In this document: positions 45,547 to 56,900 of the stretch, in pieces | Numbering within the stretch: the first letter of the stretch is position 1 | Layout: every line of letters starts with the position of its first letter | Assembly (NCBI GenBank): GCA_963662175.1 | Contig: OY759222.1 | Location: 5,004,713 to 5,068,712 of the forward strand | DNA length: 64,000 bases | Direction: 5' to 3' | From: Aradus depressus | Taxonomy: Eukaryota > Arthropoda > Insecta > Hemiptera > Aradidae | Program-made: the position numbers and the translations under genes | Notes under the pieces: model-generated | Seen by the model: the letters and a program-made list of their open reading frames with translations, nothing else | Told to the model about the DNA's origin: nothing | The model's database searches: none

Positions 45547-45795
45547 CGTGGGCTTACAACTGAAAGCCACTAAGTCATGACATTTTTATCATTATTTTTT
45601 TTAATAAAATCTATTTTGAATGAGTGAAACATGATAAAAACCATAATATTCCTAATCATATACTGTTTCACCTTAAGTAATTGATTTCACCAAAATAATT
45701 TGTAGCAAAATTAAGGAAGGGTTTGAATATTAAAATTGTCCATAACTCAAAACCATATTTTCACATTTAGTGCCTTTTTTTTTTGTAAGCCCACG
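45547..45795. mobile_element. Small MITE with 13-bp perfect inverted ends
   Basis: CGTGGGCTTACAA at 45547-45559 and its reverse complement at 45783-45795 bound a 249-bp AT-rich element. ATTT flanks both sides (45543-45546 and 45796-45799). No coding capacity. The neighbouring 45180-45540 and 45800-46040 stretches are AT-rich with no further features. Confidence 0.72.
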
Positions 45796-46047
45796 ATTTC
45801 TTTGTTTTTTTTTTTTTCTGGTGAATTAAGAGTTAAGTTGTGCTCATATTTCAGCGTCTTTAATTCCTATATTCCTTTGCACCAAATAACCTTAAAATTT
45901 TTGACCTACTTTCCTAACTAATGCTAGTAATTTTTCTTGGTTATGCTAGCCAGTTGACAAATCATTTTAAATAAACTAATATTTGGTAGCCACTATTGTA
46001 TTATCCTAAATCTCAAAATTTAATGAGTTGTGTTTTTCTTGTTACAG

Positions 46048-46660
46048 AATGGCTATAATTTTCAACAAGAAGAAGCACAGGCGCAAACATGAGAAAAATA
46101 AAGAAAATCCGGTGATGCATCGATTAGTATTAAAAAAGCACTAAAGAGCAAACTTTCGCGCAAGGAGGTTGAAGAACTATGCGTGTATATAGAGCAGGAA
46201 GCAGAGAAACTGATAAGGAAGCTGATCAAAACACTCCCACAGAACCATTTTGACTCATGCCAGGACTAAGAGGTCATATCGCCCACTACCAGAGCGGTCT
46301 TTCATCGCTTCGGTGGACATGAGCCCAACTCTATTGTGGTAGTACTAAATTTTGCATATTTATGTTTATTCACCTAGAATAAGGATTTTAATGAGTACCT
46401 GACCATGAGTACAGATTCGGGATCAGCATTGAAATACCGACGCTTCCTGTGCTAGTGCCTTGGATAGGCCTTGAGGGAACTTCATAAAAATTAGCCAGGC
46501 TCCCCGTTGAAATGTAGAGCTGTCAGTGAGGAGTTTAGCAGAAGTAGCACAGCCAAATCAAATTGATTGCACTCCTGAATGAAGATTGCCAAAAAAGAAT
46601 AGCGAAATTGCAACAATCCGATGAAGGATGACTCACTTTACACTATGTTGAGGCAGACAG
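46048..46660 (+). pseudogene. Degraded coding sequence split by a SINE-1
   Basis: After an acceptor-like site (TTCTTGTTACAG) an ATG-started frame gives the basic peptide MAIIFNKKKHRRKHEKNKEN. A shift to the next frame gives about 50 more residues with KEVEELCVYIEQEAEKLIRK, likely helical or coiled coil. A SINE-1 piece (46246-46450) then intervenes. Beyond it a short frame reads IALLNEDCQKRIAKLQQSDE, again coiled-coil-like. I do not recognise the parent protein. A decayed host exon or transposon protein are both possible. Confidence 0.3.
46246..46450 (-). mobile_element. SINE-1 fragment, old
   Basis: Reverse body from TTTTGACTCATGCCAGGACT through CCAGAGCGGTCTTTCATCGC. The head side is lost after about ATGAGTACAGATTCGGGATC. 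Confidence 0.7.
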
Positions 46661-46744
46661 CCTATCTTCTGTCTGAAAAAACTTCAAATACACCAACGAT
46701 GACCAAGTTACTGCTAAGCCCCAATAATGAAACAGAAGACTGAA

Positions 46745-46960
46745 TCGGCATAAGGGAACTCAAAAACTCTAATAACTGCCGATGTAATGAATTTATCTAC
46801 CCAAAATTTAGTATGAGGATTTAGGAGCTTCTATGTAAGTCAGCTGTTGAATATTAGCTCAAACGGTCTACTGGTTTTGTAGGGGGAGCGAAAAATTAAT
46901 TGATTAATTCGTTCTGGGGAAGTACATTGCCGGTGATTCACCGTCAACATTTCTTAAAAT
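46745..46960 (+). repeat. DR1 dispersed repeat, 3' part
   Basis: One unit (ATAACTGCCGATGTAATGAA) and a well preserved end: GTTCTGGGGAAGTACATTGC, then GGTGATTCACCG. It is one of the cleanest 3' ends in the window. Confidence 0.75.
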
Positions 46961-47271
46961 CTGATTTGCCTTAACTATGTACTTTTAATGCATAACATTG
47001 GGGGGTACTTTAACAATTCAAGTCTGGTTTTCTCATAAAATGGCACTTAAATTAGAAGTGTCATTAAATCTGAGGCGTAAATAAAAGATTTTTAGAGACT
47101 TCTCCAGCTGTCAGCTGCCACAATGGCACTCCCATTATCCCTACAGCATCTGGACGGATCCAGGACTTATTAAATCTGGAGCTTACTGGAAGAAACTACT
47201 TGAGATACTAAACAAAAACTAATATTAAGATTAACTCAACTTTTTTTTTTTTGCCTTCCAGATATAATAGA

Positions 47272-47465
47272 TGGGGCGCCGGTAGCTGAGAGGTATCGTG
47301 CCTGGCTGCTTTGCTCAAGATGGCGAGTTCGAAACTCGGCCGGATGGGGCGTTAAGCAATGATCACTACTCATGAAAGATCCCTCCCTACCTTAGGTAAC
47401 ATTTCCACCAGAGTGAGGACAGAGCGCTCTCGTAGTAGGCGATATGACCTCATATTTAAAGTCAA
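47272..47465 (+). mobile_element. SINE-1 fragment
   Basis: The head GGGGCGCCGGTAGCTGAGAG and the B box GAGTTCGAAACTCGGCC are kept. A large piece of the middle is deleted, and homology ends near GACCTCATATTTAAAG. Confidence 0.75.
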
Positions 47466-47604
47466 ATTACCAAAATTAGGATTTTGAAAATTGAATTAAT
47501 TTCAGATGCGCATGAAAACTATCAATCTCATTTTACATCAAAACGTAGAGATACATTTCAAAGGGATCCAAGACAATTAAACTGCAACAAACCAAAATTT
47601 TATT

Positions 47605-47780
47605 TTATAGTTATTGTGTCTCATGCCCGGGCTTTACCCTCATGTCATATTGTCTATTACTCGAGCGCTCTTTTGTCTGGTGGACATGAATCCGACTCAA
47701 GGCTGGGAGTCCTAAATTTTGCCTACCTTGGTTTATTCACCTAGGCTACGGGTCTTTAATAGGTACCTAACGTCGCATCT
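47605..47780 (-). mobile_element. SINE-1 fragment
   Basis: Reverse tail-side part from GTTATTGTGTCTCATGCCCG to AGGTACCTAACGTCGCAT. The head half is missing. Confidence 0.7.
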
Positions 47781-47829
47781 AATTCTAGCATTACTGGATA
47801 CTTAATTTAATTTAAAAAAATTTTGGAGA

Positions 47830-47960
47830 GGATCACTTTTTCGATAGGACTAACCGTTTTCTCGTAAATAATGCAAACTAAAAAAAAAAAATGTTTGAAT
47901 ATTTCAGGACGGTTTTCGACATGTATCTCGCAAACCGGTCGACCTGCGAAAAATACGATT
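47830..47960 (-). repeat. Dispersed repeat R5, inverted copy
   Basis: It carries ATAGGACTAACCGTTTTCTC, GGACGGTTTTCGACATGTAT and CTCGCAAACCGGTCGACC, the reverse of the block at 36060-36260. Confidence 0.55.
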
Positions 47961-48398
47961 TTGTAAAAAATTTCGCCTTTCAGTTTTCTCTACAAACTTT
48001 ATTTGAAGAGGTTTTTGATGAGGTCGTAAATATAAGCTTCTTTCTTGTAAAATCTAATTAGGTCTCGAAGCAAAATGGTCTCAGTTTTCGTACAATTTCT
48101 CTCAATGTATGATATAAATATGGGTTGAGGAGGGACTTCGCCCACTACCGATTTCCCTGTCGCAAAGAGAACATTGCAAAATGAAGAAGAAGAGTTTATT
48201 ATAACAGTGGCATTTACAGAGGTACAATTATACAATAAGGTTCCTTAACCATTACCCTTATACACTAAATACAAATCAAAAATGATCAGTTAATTAAAAA
48301 CAATGCTACTGCTTAAGAGTACATTTTAAAAAATTCTGAAAGAAAAAAAAAACAAATACAAAGTAACTGAAATGAATTGAAAATAAATGAATAAACAT

Positions 48399-48737
48399 TC
48401 AAAAACAGAGATTATAATTTAAAATCGTGAACGGATATTTTTGTGTTTCCCTCCCTGAGTTTTCCCTAAGGCATTTGTTTTGGGCCATTTGGAGAGTTCT
48501 CAAGTTGGTATTGCTTGCAAGACCGGCCCACACTGGGCAAGCATACGTTATCACTGGCCGCAACAGAAGCTTGTATATGAGGAGTCTATTGGTTAGATGG
48601 GCTGCCTTTCTGTGGAGTAACGGGAATAAGGAGAACACAAGTCCACTCACAGTATTTGCTTTCTGTCTGATATGTTGCCTGAAGGTCAGTAATGAAACCG
48701 TTTGAGAAATGAAAAGTAATTTTTGGTAATCAACCAA
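48399..48737 (-). pseudogene. Jockey-clade LINE, ORF2 tail fragment
   Basis: The 112-residue minus-strand ORF contains LTFRQHIRQKANTVSGLVFS, then LLIYKLLLRPVITYACPVWA and LRTLQMAQNKCLRE. This is the thumb-side tail of Jockey-type reverse transcriptases. The catalytic palm is missing and the frame leaves the family pattern after CLRE. It probably belongs to a different subfamily from the copies at 8239 and 55610, since the shared motifs differ. The flanking 48740-49280 is unassigned. Confidence 0.8.
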
Positions 48738-49284
48738 CTTTTATTTATTTTTTATAAATTTTTGTAAAAGCATCCTCGTTGGCATACTTAAAATTATTTA
48801 AACATATTCAGCTCAGTTGCCACTATTTAAAATTCTCTTTATCAGAAAGTATTCTTTATGCACTAAGAAAAGTCAATTCTGTAACAAAGAGAGTGAAAGA
48901 ACTCTTTTATGGAGATAAATAAATTATTATAGATTTTTAGGGGGCCTCAGATCTCTTTTTGAAAGAAAAAATAAATTTAACGCTACAGAAATACGGAATG
49001 GGCCCTTGACGCTGGTCCATTACTACTCTCCTGGCTGGTGTTGTTGGGGTGGTCCTCAATAATCGGATAACTTCAATTAAAAAACATTCCGCAATTTTCT
49101 TTCATTAAACAATAATGGGCGATATTTATCAATTTGTTATCCACTTACTAGTTTCCCCTAGGTCCTCTAGATTGCTCTGTTAATAAAAAAATATACAAGT
49201 TAGCTCAGAGATTATATCACAACAAAATTTTTCTTAATTTGCAGAAATAAGTCTTTTTACTATCTGTTAGCATCATTTTGTTAG

Positions 49285-49480
49285 TATTGTAATCGTGTGA
49301 AAATCTAAGATAGAGTTTTCAACTAATTTTCACTTTTCATCATCTTCCCATTACGTTTTAACCATTTTCAGGTTAATATATATATATATCTGTATGTTAA
49401 ATCTCCAACTAACGAAATGCTCTCAGATTTGCGGGTAAGACCAATCTGACCAAAATTATAGTGCTCCAAAATAATGTTGC
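49285..49480 (+). repeat. Dispersed repeat R3, second copy
   Basis: It resembles 35400-35700 over AGAGTTTTCAACTAATTTTC, ACGTTTTAACCATTTTCAG, CTCTCAGATTTGCGGG and AATCTGACCAAAATTAT. Confidence 0.45.
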
Positions 49481-49487
49481 AATTATA

Positions 49488-49785
49488 GTTAGTTATTGTG
49501 ACTCATGCCCGGGCTTTAACTGTGAGGTAATATCGCCTACTACCAGTGCACTCCGGAGTCCTACATTTTACTTACCTAGGTTTATTCATCTATAAGGGGT
49601 CTTTAACAGTACTGAGTATCTGATATCGTACATCGCTTAACGTCCCTTCCGAAGGACGGTTCCTTCTTCAGTTTATTTTACCTCCCAGATAAAAAAAACT
49701 AAGGGCCTCGGCGGGGTTTTGAAACCCACGACCTTGAGCTCAGAAGGCAAGCACGCATACAACTGAGCTACCGGCGCTCTCTGTT
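49488..49785 (-). mobile_element. SINE-1 copy, old
   Basis: Reverse copy from the tail GTTAGTTATTGTGACTCATG to the intact head GAGCTACCGGCGC. The centre has small deletions. The region from 49790 to the WDR12 start codon has no other feature I can name. Confidence 0.85.
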
Positions 49786-50902
49786 TTCATTATAACATAA
49801 TGTTCTAACATATTATGTTCTAAGCTTGACTTTAATATAATCAGTAATGCCGGTATGCAATGAATTTGAGAGGGGGAGGGATTTGTGCAAAAGTGGTTGG
49901 TATAAGTAAAGCAATATCACTTACTTCGCTTGAGGTGTTTTTTAAAATATCTTTTCACTTCTAATTTATATATAGGTATATATATTTCTGCTAAACAGGC
50001 CTAAAAGAGCATTTGAATTGTGTTAGGGTTAATGTCATCTTCCGATATAATATATCATTTTAACTTTTTCTGGTGGAAATGAGGTTCTCATTCTAATTTT
50101 TTGACATAAATCAATGACTTGCGCTTGTTGACTGCTAGGATCAGCTGACAAAATTGGCTAGTATATTCCTTAGTCGCAATTTAGTATACTTTTTCGAAGT
50201 TATAATTTGGCTTCGTAAAAGTTGGGAAACTGTGGATTTGACTGTTAAAATGAATAGATGTCTTTCGGGAATTTTGGAATCCCAATATAAAGTTTTGTAT
50301 AAATATATTAATTTCATGAGTTTTTATAATTGTATCTCTCTTCCCTTTCTTTTATTTAGCTGAAAAACAATAGATTACTACTCAGGGACCATAGTTATAC
50401 TAACGAAACCCCTTTATATAAATAATATGGGGTTTTGAAGCATTTTTCAGATACATTGTTTCATATATTATCATTGATGGTTGTTACTAATAGATTGGTC
50501 CAAAAAGAAGATCCTAGATCCAAGGGTGTCAAAGTGGGATTCGCTTCTGACAATGAATAATTTAGTTTTTAAGTGTTAGTTAATTTAATATTTTCTCATG
50601 AGGAAAAATGAAAATATTTTTTGTTCAACCCCCATTTCCTTTCTCAATGTTTTTAGAAAAGATATTTTTTATTGATAATAAAAATATAATATATATTTTA
50701 TCTATTATGTCGTTCCAATATAATATTTATAAATGGAAACAAACAGAAATTGCGCGGGTGGTTAAACTGTGGAGGTAACTCTGGCGGACACTTTTTGAAC
50801 TAAAGTTATAACCTTCTTAACTGTTTTAATGTACTTTGATTTGAGTAAAACGTGTTTTATGAATAATGTGTAGGGTTTTAACTCCTCAAGATAATCGTAA
50901 TA

Positions 50903-50958
50903 ATGTCATCTAAAAATAGTTCTCAGCTACAGATTAGATTGATTACCAAACAAGAACA
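50903..50958 (+). CDS. WDR12: WDR12 exon 1
   Basis: The ATG sits in TAATGTCATC, and the exon encodes residues 1-18 plus two bases of codon 19. The donor is ACA|GTAAGT. No earlier in-frame ATG was seen near by, and the family starts at a similar distance from the NLE domain. The intron is phase 2. Confidence 0.9.
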
Positions 50959-53900
50959 GTAAGTTAAAACAGTTGAATGCTTTCTTTTATTTCCTAACAA
51001 ATGATTTTGTATTATAAGACATTCAGCAAATAATGCAAAACTGTTTTTAGGTATTCTGTGCCAGACACTCCATTTGTTGTTGATTCTAATCTAGCTACTA
51101 AAGAATTAAATGCGTTATTGAATCAACTGTTAAAAGGTAAATTAGGTCTTATTATTATTTATTTTCACTTTAATTCACAATAATTGAATAATGCTTTCTT
51201 CTTTTTTTAAAGAATACGATGTTGCTGTTAAGCAGAAGAAGATCGAGTTTGATTTCCTTGCGGCGGGTCAGTTTATTCGGACCCAGCTTGGAGAGCACAT
51301 TGTGTCTCGAGGTATCTCTACAGAAGATGTGATTGATGTAGAGTATGTGGAACGACTGCCTGCGCCTCAACCTCAAGATGTTCTGCTTCACGACGACTGG
51401 GTCTCTGCAGTCCAAGCCTCCGATAAATGGTTAGTCACTTCTCTTGGAGCGAGTTCTTAGAATTATTAGCAATCTGACAAACTGGAAAACAATTATTGAA
51501 TAATGCGCAATAAAAAAATTAAGCCTAACCGAATAACGGTCCATGTTTTCTATTATACTTTTTACAAGTAGAAGTGCATATTATTGGGTTATGTATTGAA
51601 AAATAAACAAATCGGAAAAAATACATACAAAATTGTGAAAAACAAACCGCTCTCTTCGCGTTCTGCAGTCGGGTAAAAAAGTAATGTGACCGTTACTCGG
51701 TTAGAGGCTTCAAAAAGGGAAGTTAAATCTATGGTCACTGGGAATAAGTCGTAAAATAACCAAAATGAGTTAAGTGTACCGTGATCATCTCCCAAGCCAT
51801 CTGCACTGTGAAGAAGTTGGGAGCTCAGGACTCTAATACTTTCGGAATTATAAAGACGTGGGTTTCTTGTTATCTCGTAAAATTATGTATGTTCTCCGTT
51901 AAATGAACTTAATCTACTTTGAGGAATCATCTATAAGTTTGACTTTTTTCTTTCTTTCAAATAAAAATCTTATTGGAATGAATTGTTGGTATAATTATTG
52001 TCTATTATTCTTATATATATTTTCAGGATCCTGACAGGTTGCTATGACAACAGTGTCCATCTGTGGAGCTCTGGAGGTCAACATAAACTGACGATATCCG
52101 AGCACACCAAACCTGTCAAGTCTGTAGCCTGGCTTCCTTCCAGAGGTGACACTTCCTTCTTCATCAGGTCAGATTCTCATTAGATATAGTGTCTTTATTC
52201 AATAGTTGCTCCGGTGATATAACCTAGTCCCAGCCGTTTCAAAACTTATTAATTGGTGGACAATATAATTTTTTGTTGTTGTTTTTGTGACTAATGTCCG
52301 GGTTTTAGTCTACGTCATATCGCCTACTACCAGACCGCTCTTTTATTACTCTTATGGACATGCGCCCGACTATGGGAGTCCTATATATTCCTCTCTCCAC
52401 TGCTTGCAGATATATTTATGGGTAGAAATGAGACATTTTAGAGAGAAATCCATTGAAAAATAAAGAATATTATATTTTGAAGGCTATTTGTCGTTGACAG
52501 GTTGATTAACAGTGTCAGTAAACGAATGACGTCATTAAGGTCTGTGCGCAAGACCGCAAGAGGTCCTTCGCGTATCACTAGGACGTCTTTCCCAATTCAG
52601 AGCCTGTACGATGTTAGGTACTGGTTAAAGAACCCTGTCCTAGGTTTATAAAAATTTAGGGTAGGCAAAATTACTCCCACAGTGGAGTCGGGCTCATGTC
52701 CACCAGAGTGACGAAAGAGCGCTCTGGTAGTAGTCGTTATGACCTCGTAGTTAAAAGCCCGGGCATGAGTCATAATAACATTTGTTGTTTCTTTACTAGA
52801 AATTCAATTCATATTTTTACTTGCCCAGCTAAATGAAGTAGGTTATGCAATCGGTCAAAAATTCGATGCAGTTTTCAATGGAATTTCACGTTTTGCGACC
52901 TCCAGATTCCAAATATGAAAACAAAAATTAAAAGTATCGACACGAAATTTCATATGTTAATCTAGTACACTAACGACAACATATATTGTTTTTCAGCCAA
53001 ATCGACAATAGGGGATTAGGGGACAGACTTAACTCAAAAACTCCAATAACTGCCGATGTAATGAATGTATCGACACAAGAGAATTTAGGAGCCTCTATGT
53101 TAGTCAACTGTTAAATATTAGCGCAAATGGTCGACTATTTTTGGTTGGAGAGCGAAAAGTTAATTGATTAATACGTTGTGGGGAAGTTCATTGCCGGTGA
53201 TTCGCCGACAATTTTCTTCTCATATTTTATATTGCTAAAAAATAGAAAAACATTATTATCCTAATCTACTTTTTTATTTATTTTTTAATATGATAAATTT
53301 GTGTTTGCAGTGGGTCACATGACCAGATGATCCGACTATGGGAGCTGGACCCCGCAGCCAGCACTGTGGAGTGTCTCTATGAGTGCAAGGGCCACGCTGG
53401 AGGAGTGGAGACAGTCGGAGTGAGTCCCGACGGGAAGAGGTTCGCGTCAGGTGCCTGGGACAATATGCTCAAAATATGGTCCACCTGTAAGTTTTTTTGT
53501 TAAACTTGTCTAATTTATATTTTGGTCGAAGTATTATAAAAGAAGGTGAATTACCAGCTATGTACTTCCCCAACACGAATTAATTACGTTTTTGCACTTC
53601 TTTCAAAGCCAATTACAACGGAATGAGCTAAAACTCAATATTTGACGTACACTAGTGGCTTCGGAATCCTCATACTAAATGTTTTCGTATATGTTTGCTA
53701 AGTATATGTTATTTGAAATAAAAGCAAAGCAGTGTTGTCTAAAAACAGATCTTATTGTACTTCGAGCCATTTTTCGCTTTTACCTAACTTACGGTCAGTG
53801 CCGGACTTAGTATGTGAAAGATTAACAGAAATACTCTATTAACTGCCGTTGTAATGAATATATCGACAGAAAATTTTATAAGTGAATTCAAAACCTCATA

Positions 53901-56900
53901 AGGAGGGCGCCGATAGCTCTGTGGTATGCTTGCTTGTCTTCTGAGCTCAAGATCGTGGGTTCGAAACCCGACCGAGGCCCTTAGTTTATTTTATCTGGCA
54001 GGTAAAATAAACTTAAGCACGCCGTCCTTCAGATGGGACGTTAAGCCATGGTGCCGAGCCTGTACGATGTCAGGTACTCGTTAAAGACCCCTACCCTAGG
54101 TGAATAAAAATTCAGGGTAGGCAAAATTTAGGACTCCCACACTAGAGTCGGGCTTATGTCCACCAGAGTGACGAAAGAGCACTCTGGTAGTAGGCGATAT
54201 GACCTCGTAGTTAAAGCCAGGTCATGAGTTATAAAACCTAACCTAACCAAAAACCTCATAAGGACGACACTTATTAATTTTCACCGGAATCGGCAGAAGG
54301 GAAGGGGAGATCAGAGGGGGCTGAACTCAAAAACCCCAATAACTGCCGATGTAATGAATGTATCGACATGAAATTTCATATTTGAAGTCAAAACCCAATG
54401 AGGACATAACCTGTCAAATTTCAGTGGGAGGGGGCTCAATTCAAAGAGTCTAATAACTGCCGATGTAATGATGTTATCGACACAAAATTTAATAAGAGGA
54501 TTTAGGAGTCGACTGATTCTGGAGGGGGCAGCGCAAAGTTAGTTAATTCGTTCTGGGGAAGTACATTGCTGGTGATCACCGACGACTTTTTAAGCCCAGT
54601 TCCTTGGCCACAATCCTCTCTGGTAAAAGCTCACTTTCTTAGCTTTTGGAAACACTTAAACTGTTGGAAGTTTGTAGTGGATCAACAACTAAACATTCTC
54701 TATATCGATAGTTAACAACATTTTTTGCAGAGAGTAGTCATTTTGTGAAATACTTGATAATAAATTTAGGTTTATTAAAAAATATTGTCTATTTCACAAA
54801 ATATAGTTAGTTATTATGACTCATGGCCGGCCTTTAACTACGTGGTCATATCGCCTACTACCAGAGAGGTCTTTCGTCACTCTAGTCGACGTGAGCCCGA
54901 TTCTACTTCCTAAATTCTTAGTCACTTAGGTTAAGGGCCTTTAGGCGTGCTTAAGTTTATTTTACCTCCCAGATAAAATAAACTAAGAGCCTCGGCCGGG
55001 TTTTGAACCCGCGAACTTGAGCTCAGTAGACAAGCACGCATACCATTCAGCCACCGACGCCTTCTCACAAATTTTATATATTATATAACAAATGCTGTAT
55101 TTGTTAAATCCTGGCTGAAGGTGGTAGCAATGCAATATTGAAATAAACAATATTTAAAAAAAAAACATGTCTTTCTTTATTTTTTATTCGTTATATTTAC
55201 TTAAAATACTAATTATATATTTTTTCAGCTTTAGAAGATGAAATACCCCAAGATGAAGACGGAATATCTCAGTCTAAAAGGGCTAAGGGCAGCTCACACC
55301 AAGTTAGGGTGAGATTTATTTATTTAAATAAATTAAACTACTTTATATAATTAAGCTACATCACGTCCAACTGCGTGGGCATTACTGATTTGTCTCTTTT
55401 TTTTCGGACAAAAAAAGACTCCCTTCTCCAACAGAATAAAGAAACGCTCCCTCTTGGGTGGTGAGAAAACCAACTAGAGTTATCCTGATATTCTACCTAC
55501 AAAATGGGCTACTTCCTCAATTCAATACCGTTGGTAACTCAAAATTCGCATTTTTTAAATTGTTCCTTTATTCAACGTGTGCGATGTAAATATATTTTTT
55601 TAAACATACTTTTTTTTAAATTTATTTATTTATTTATATATTTACAACGGCATAACATTTGCCATTAGCAATTGCGATAAATAGTGCAGTGTCAGGTGCG
55701 TGGCTGTAATGCTGAAGGGGAGTCCAGGCTAGTCGTGGAGCAGGTCCCTCTGCCATAACCGTTTGAGGCGTCGTGGTGGATTTGTGGGGAGAGTGTTTGT
55801 AGATAATTCTTGTATAAGTGGATTGGCGTGATGATGGAGTTTGTCGTTTGATATCGTGTCCTGATAACAGAAGGTACAAAATGGGATGTTGAGGTCATTA
55901 TGTAATTCGTCTTGAAACAAGAATGGATTTTATTGCAACTTGGTGTATAAGTTCAGTTTGGTATGTTGATGGTCCCATATAAAACTGCGATATCGGTTAA
56001 TAATTAAGGGTAGTTAACCTGTAACTATTTTTTTTATTTCATTTTTTTGTGGGAAGGGGTCACATTTTATTATAAAAAATTTTAATGACAAAAATACAGA
56101 TAATGGTAATATGTATCTTCTGATCAGTAATTGAAGGTAGGTTTACAGACGAAGAAGTTGGCAAACGTTTTTTTTATTGCACTCTTTGAAAATAATGTGT
56201 AATTAAAGCCATCCCTTCTCTCTCTTTTTGAGATTTCTTTACATAAGCCTGTTTTCTGGCCTACAGACACCTCTTATGACCCTGAAAGGACACCGTGAAG
56301 CCATCTTCGACCTGGACTGGAGGGAGACCTCCCAGGTGGTCACCTGTTCCTGGGACCACACTCTCCGTCTATGGGACAGTACTGTGGGAGCCACCCTCTC
56401 CCAGATCTCTGGCAACAAGGCATTCTTCAGTGTCCACTCCTCTCCCATCTCTAGCCTCCTTATCACCTCTTCTGCAGACACACACATCCGGCTCTATGAC
56501 CCTCGCTCCTCTGGTCTGTATTTCCAAGATTTCCTCTCAAGCTGTACATAATATAGGTGGAGTTATATAGTCTTTCAAAAATTCAGGGTTGATTTTTCCT
56601 CTCATTTACCCTCTGAATCCAAAATGGTATGTCTACCTGTGAACGCGATAACTTCTAACAGAATCACAGGTTGATTCAGATAGGAAGCGCCACCCCCTTA
56701 TCTTCTGAACGAGTTTCTTTCAAACCAGGGCGAAATGAAGTTCATCTCTATCAATATTACTTTTTTCGAGCAGATTAGGACTTAACAGGACTTACAGCAA
56801 CTCTAAAATCTTCAATAGGATCATGATCTTTAATTGTAAATTCCTTTCTAAAGGGAGTTGTGGAGATCTTTTCCCAATCAAAAACTATTAAAGAAAATGT

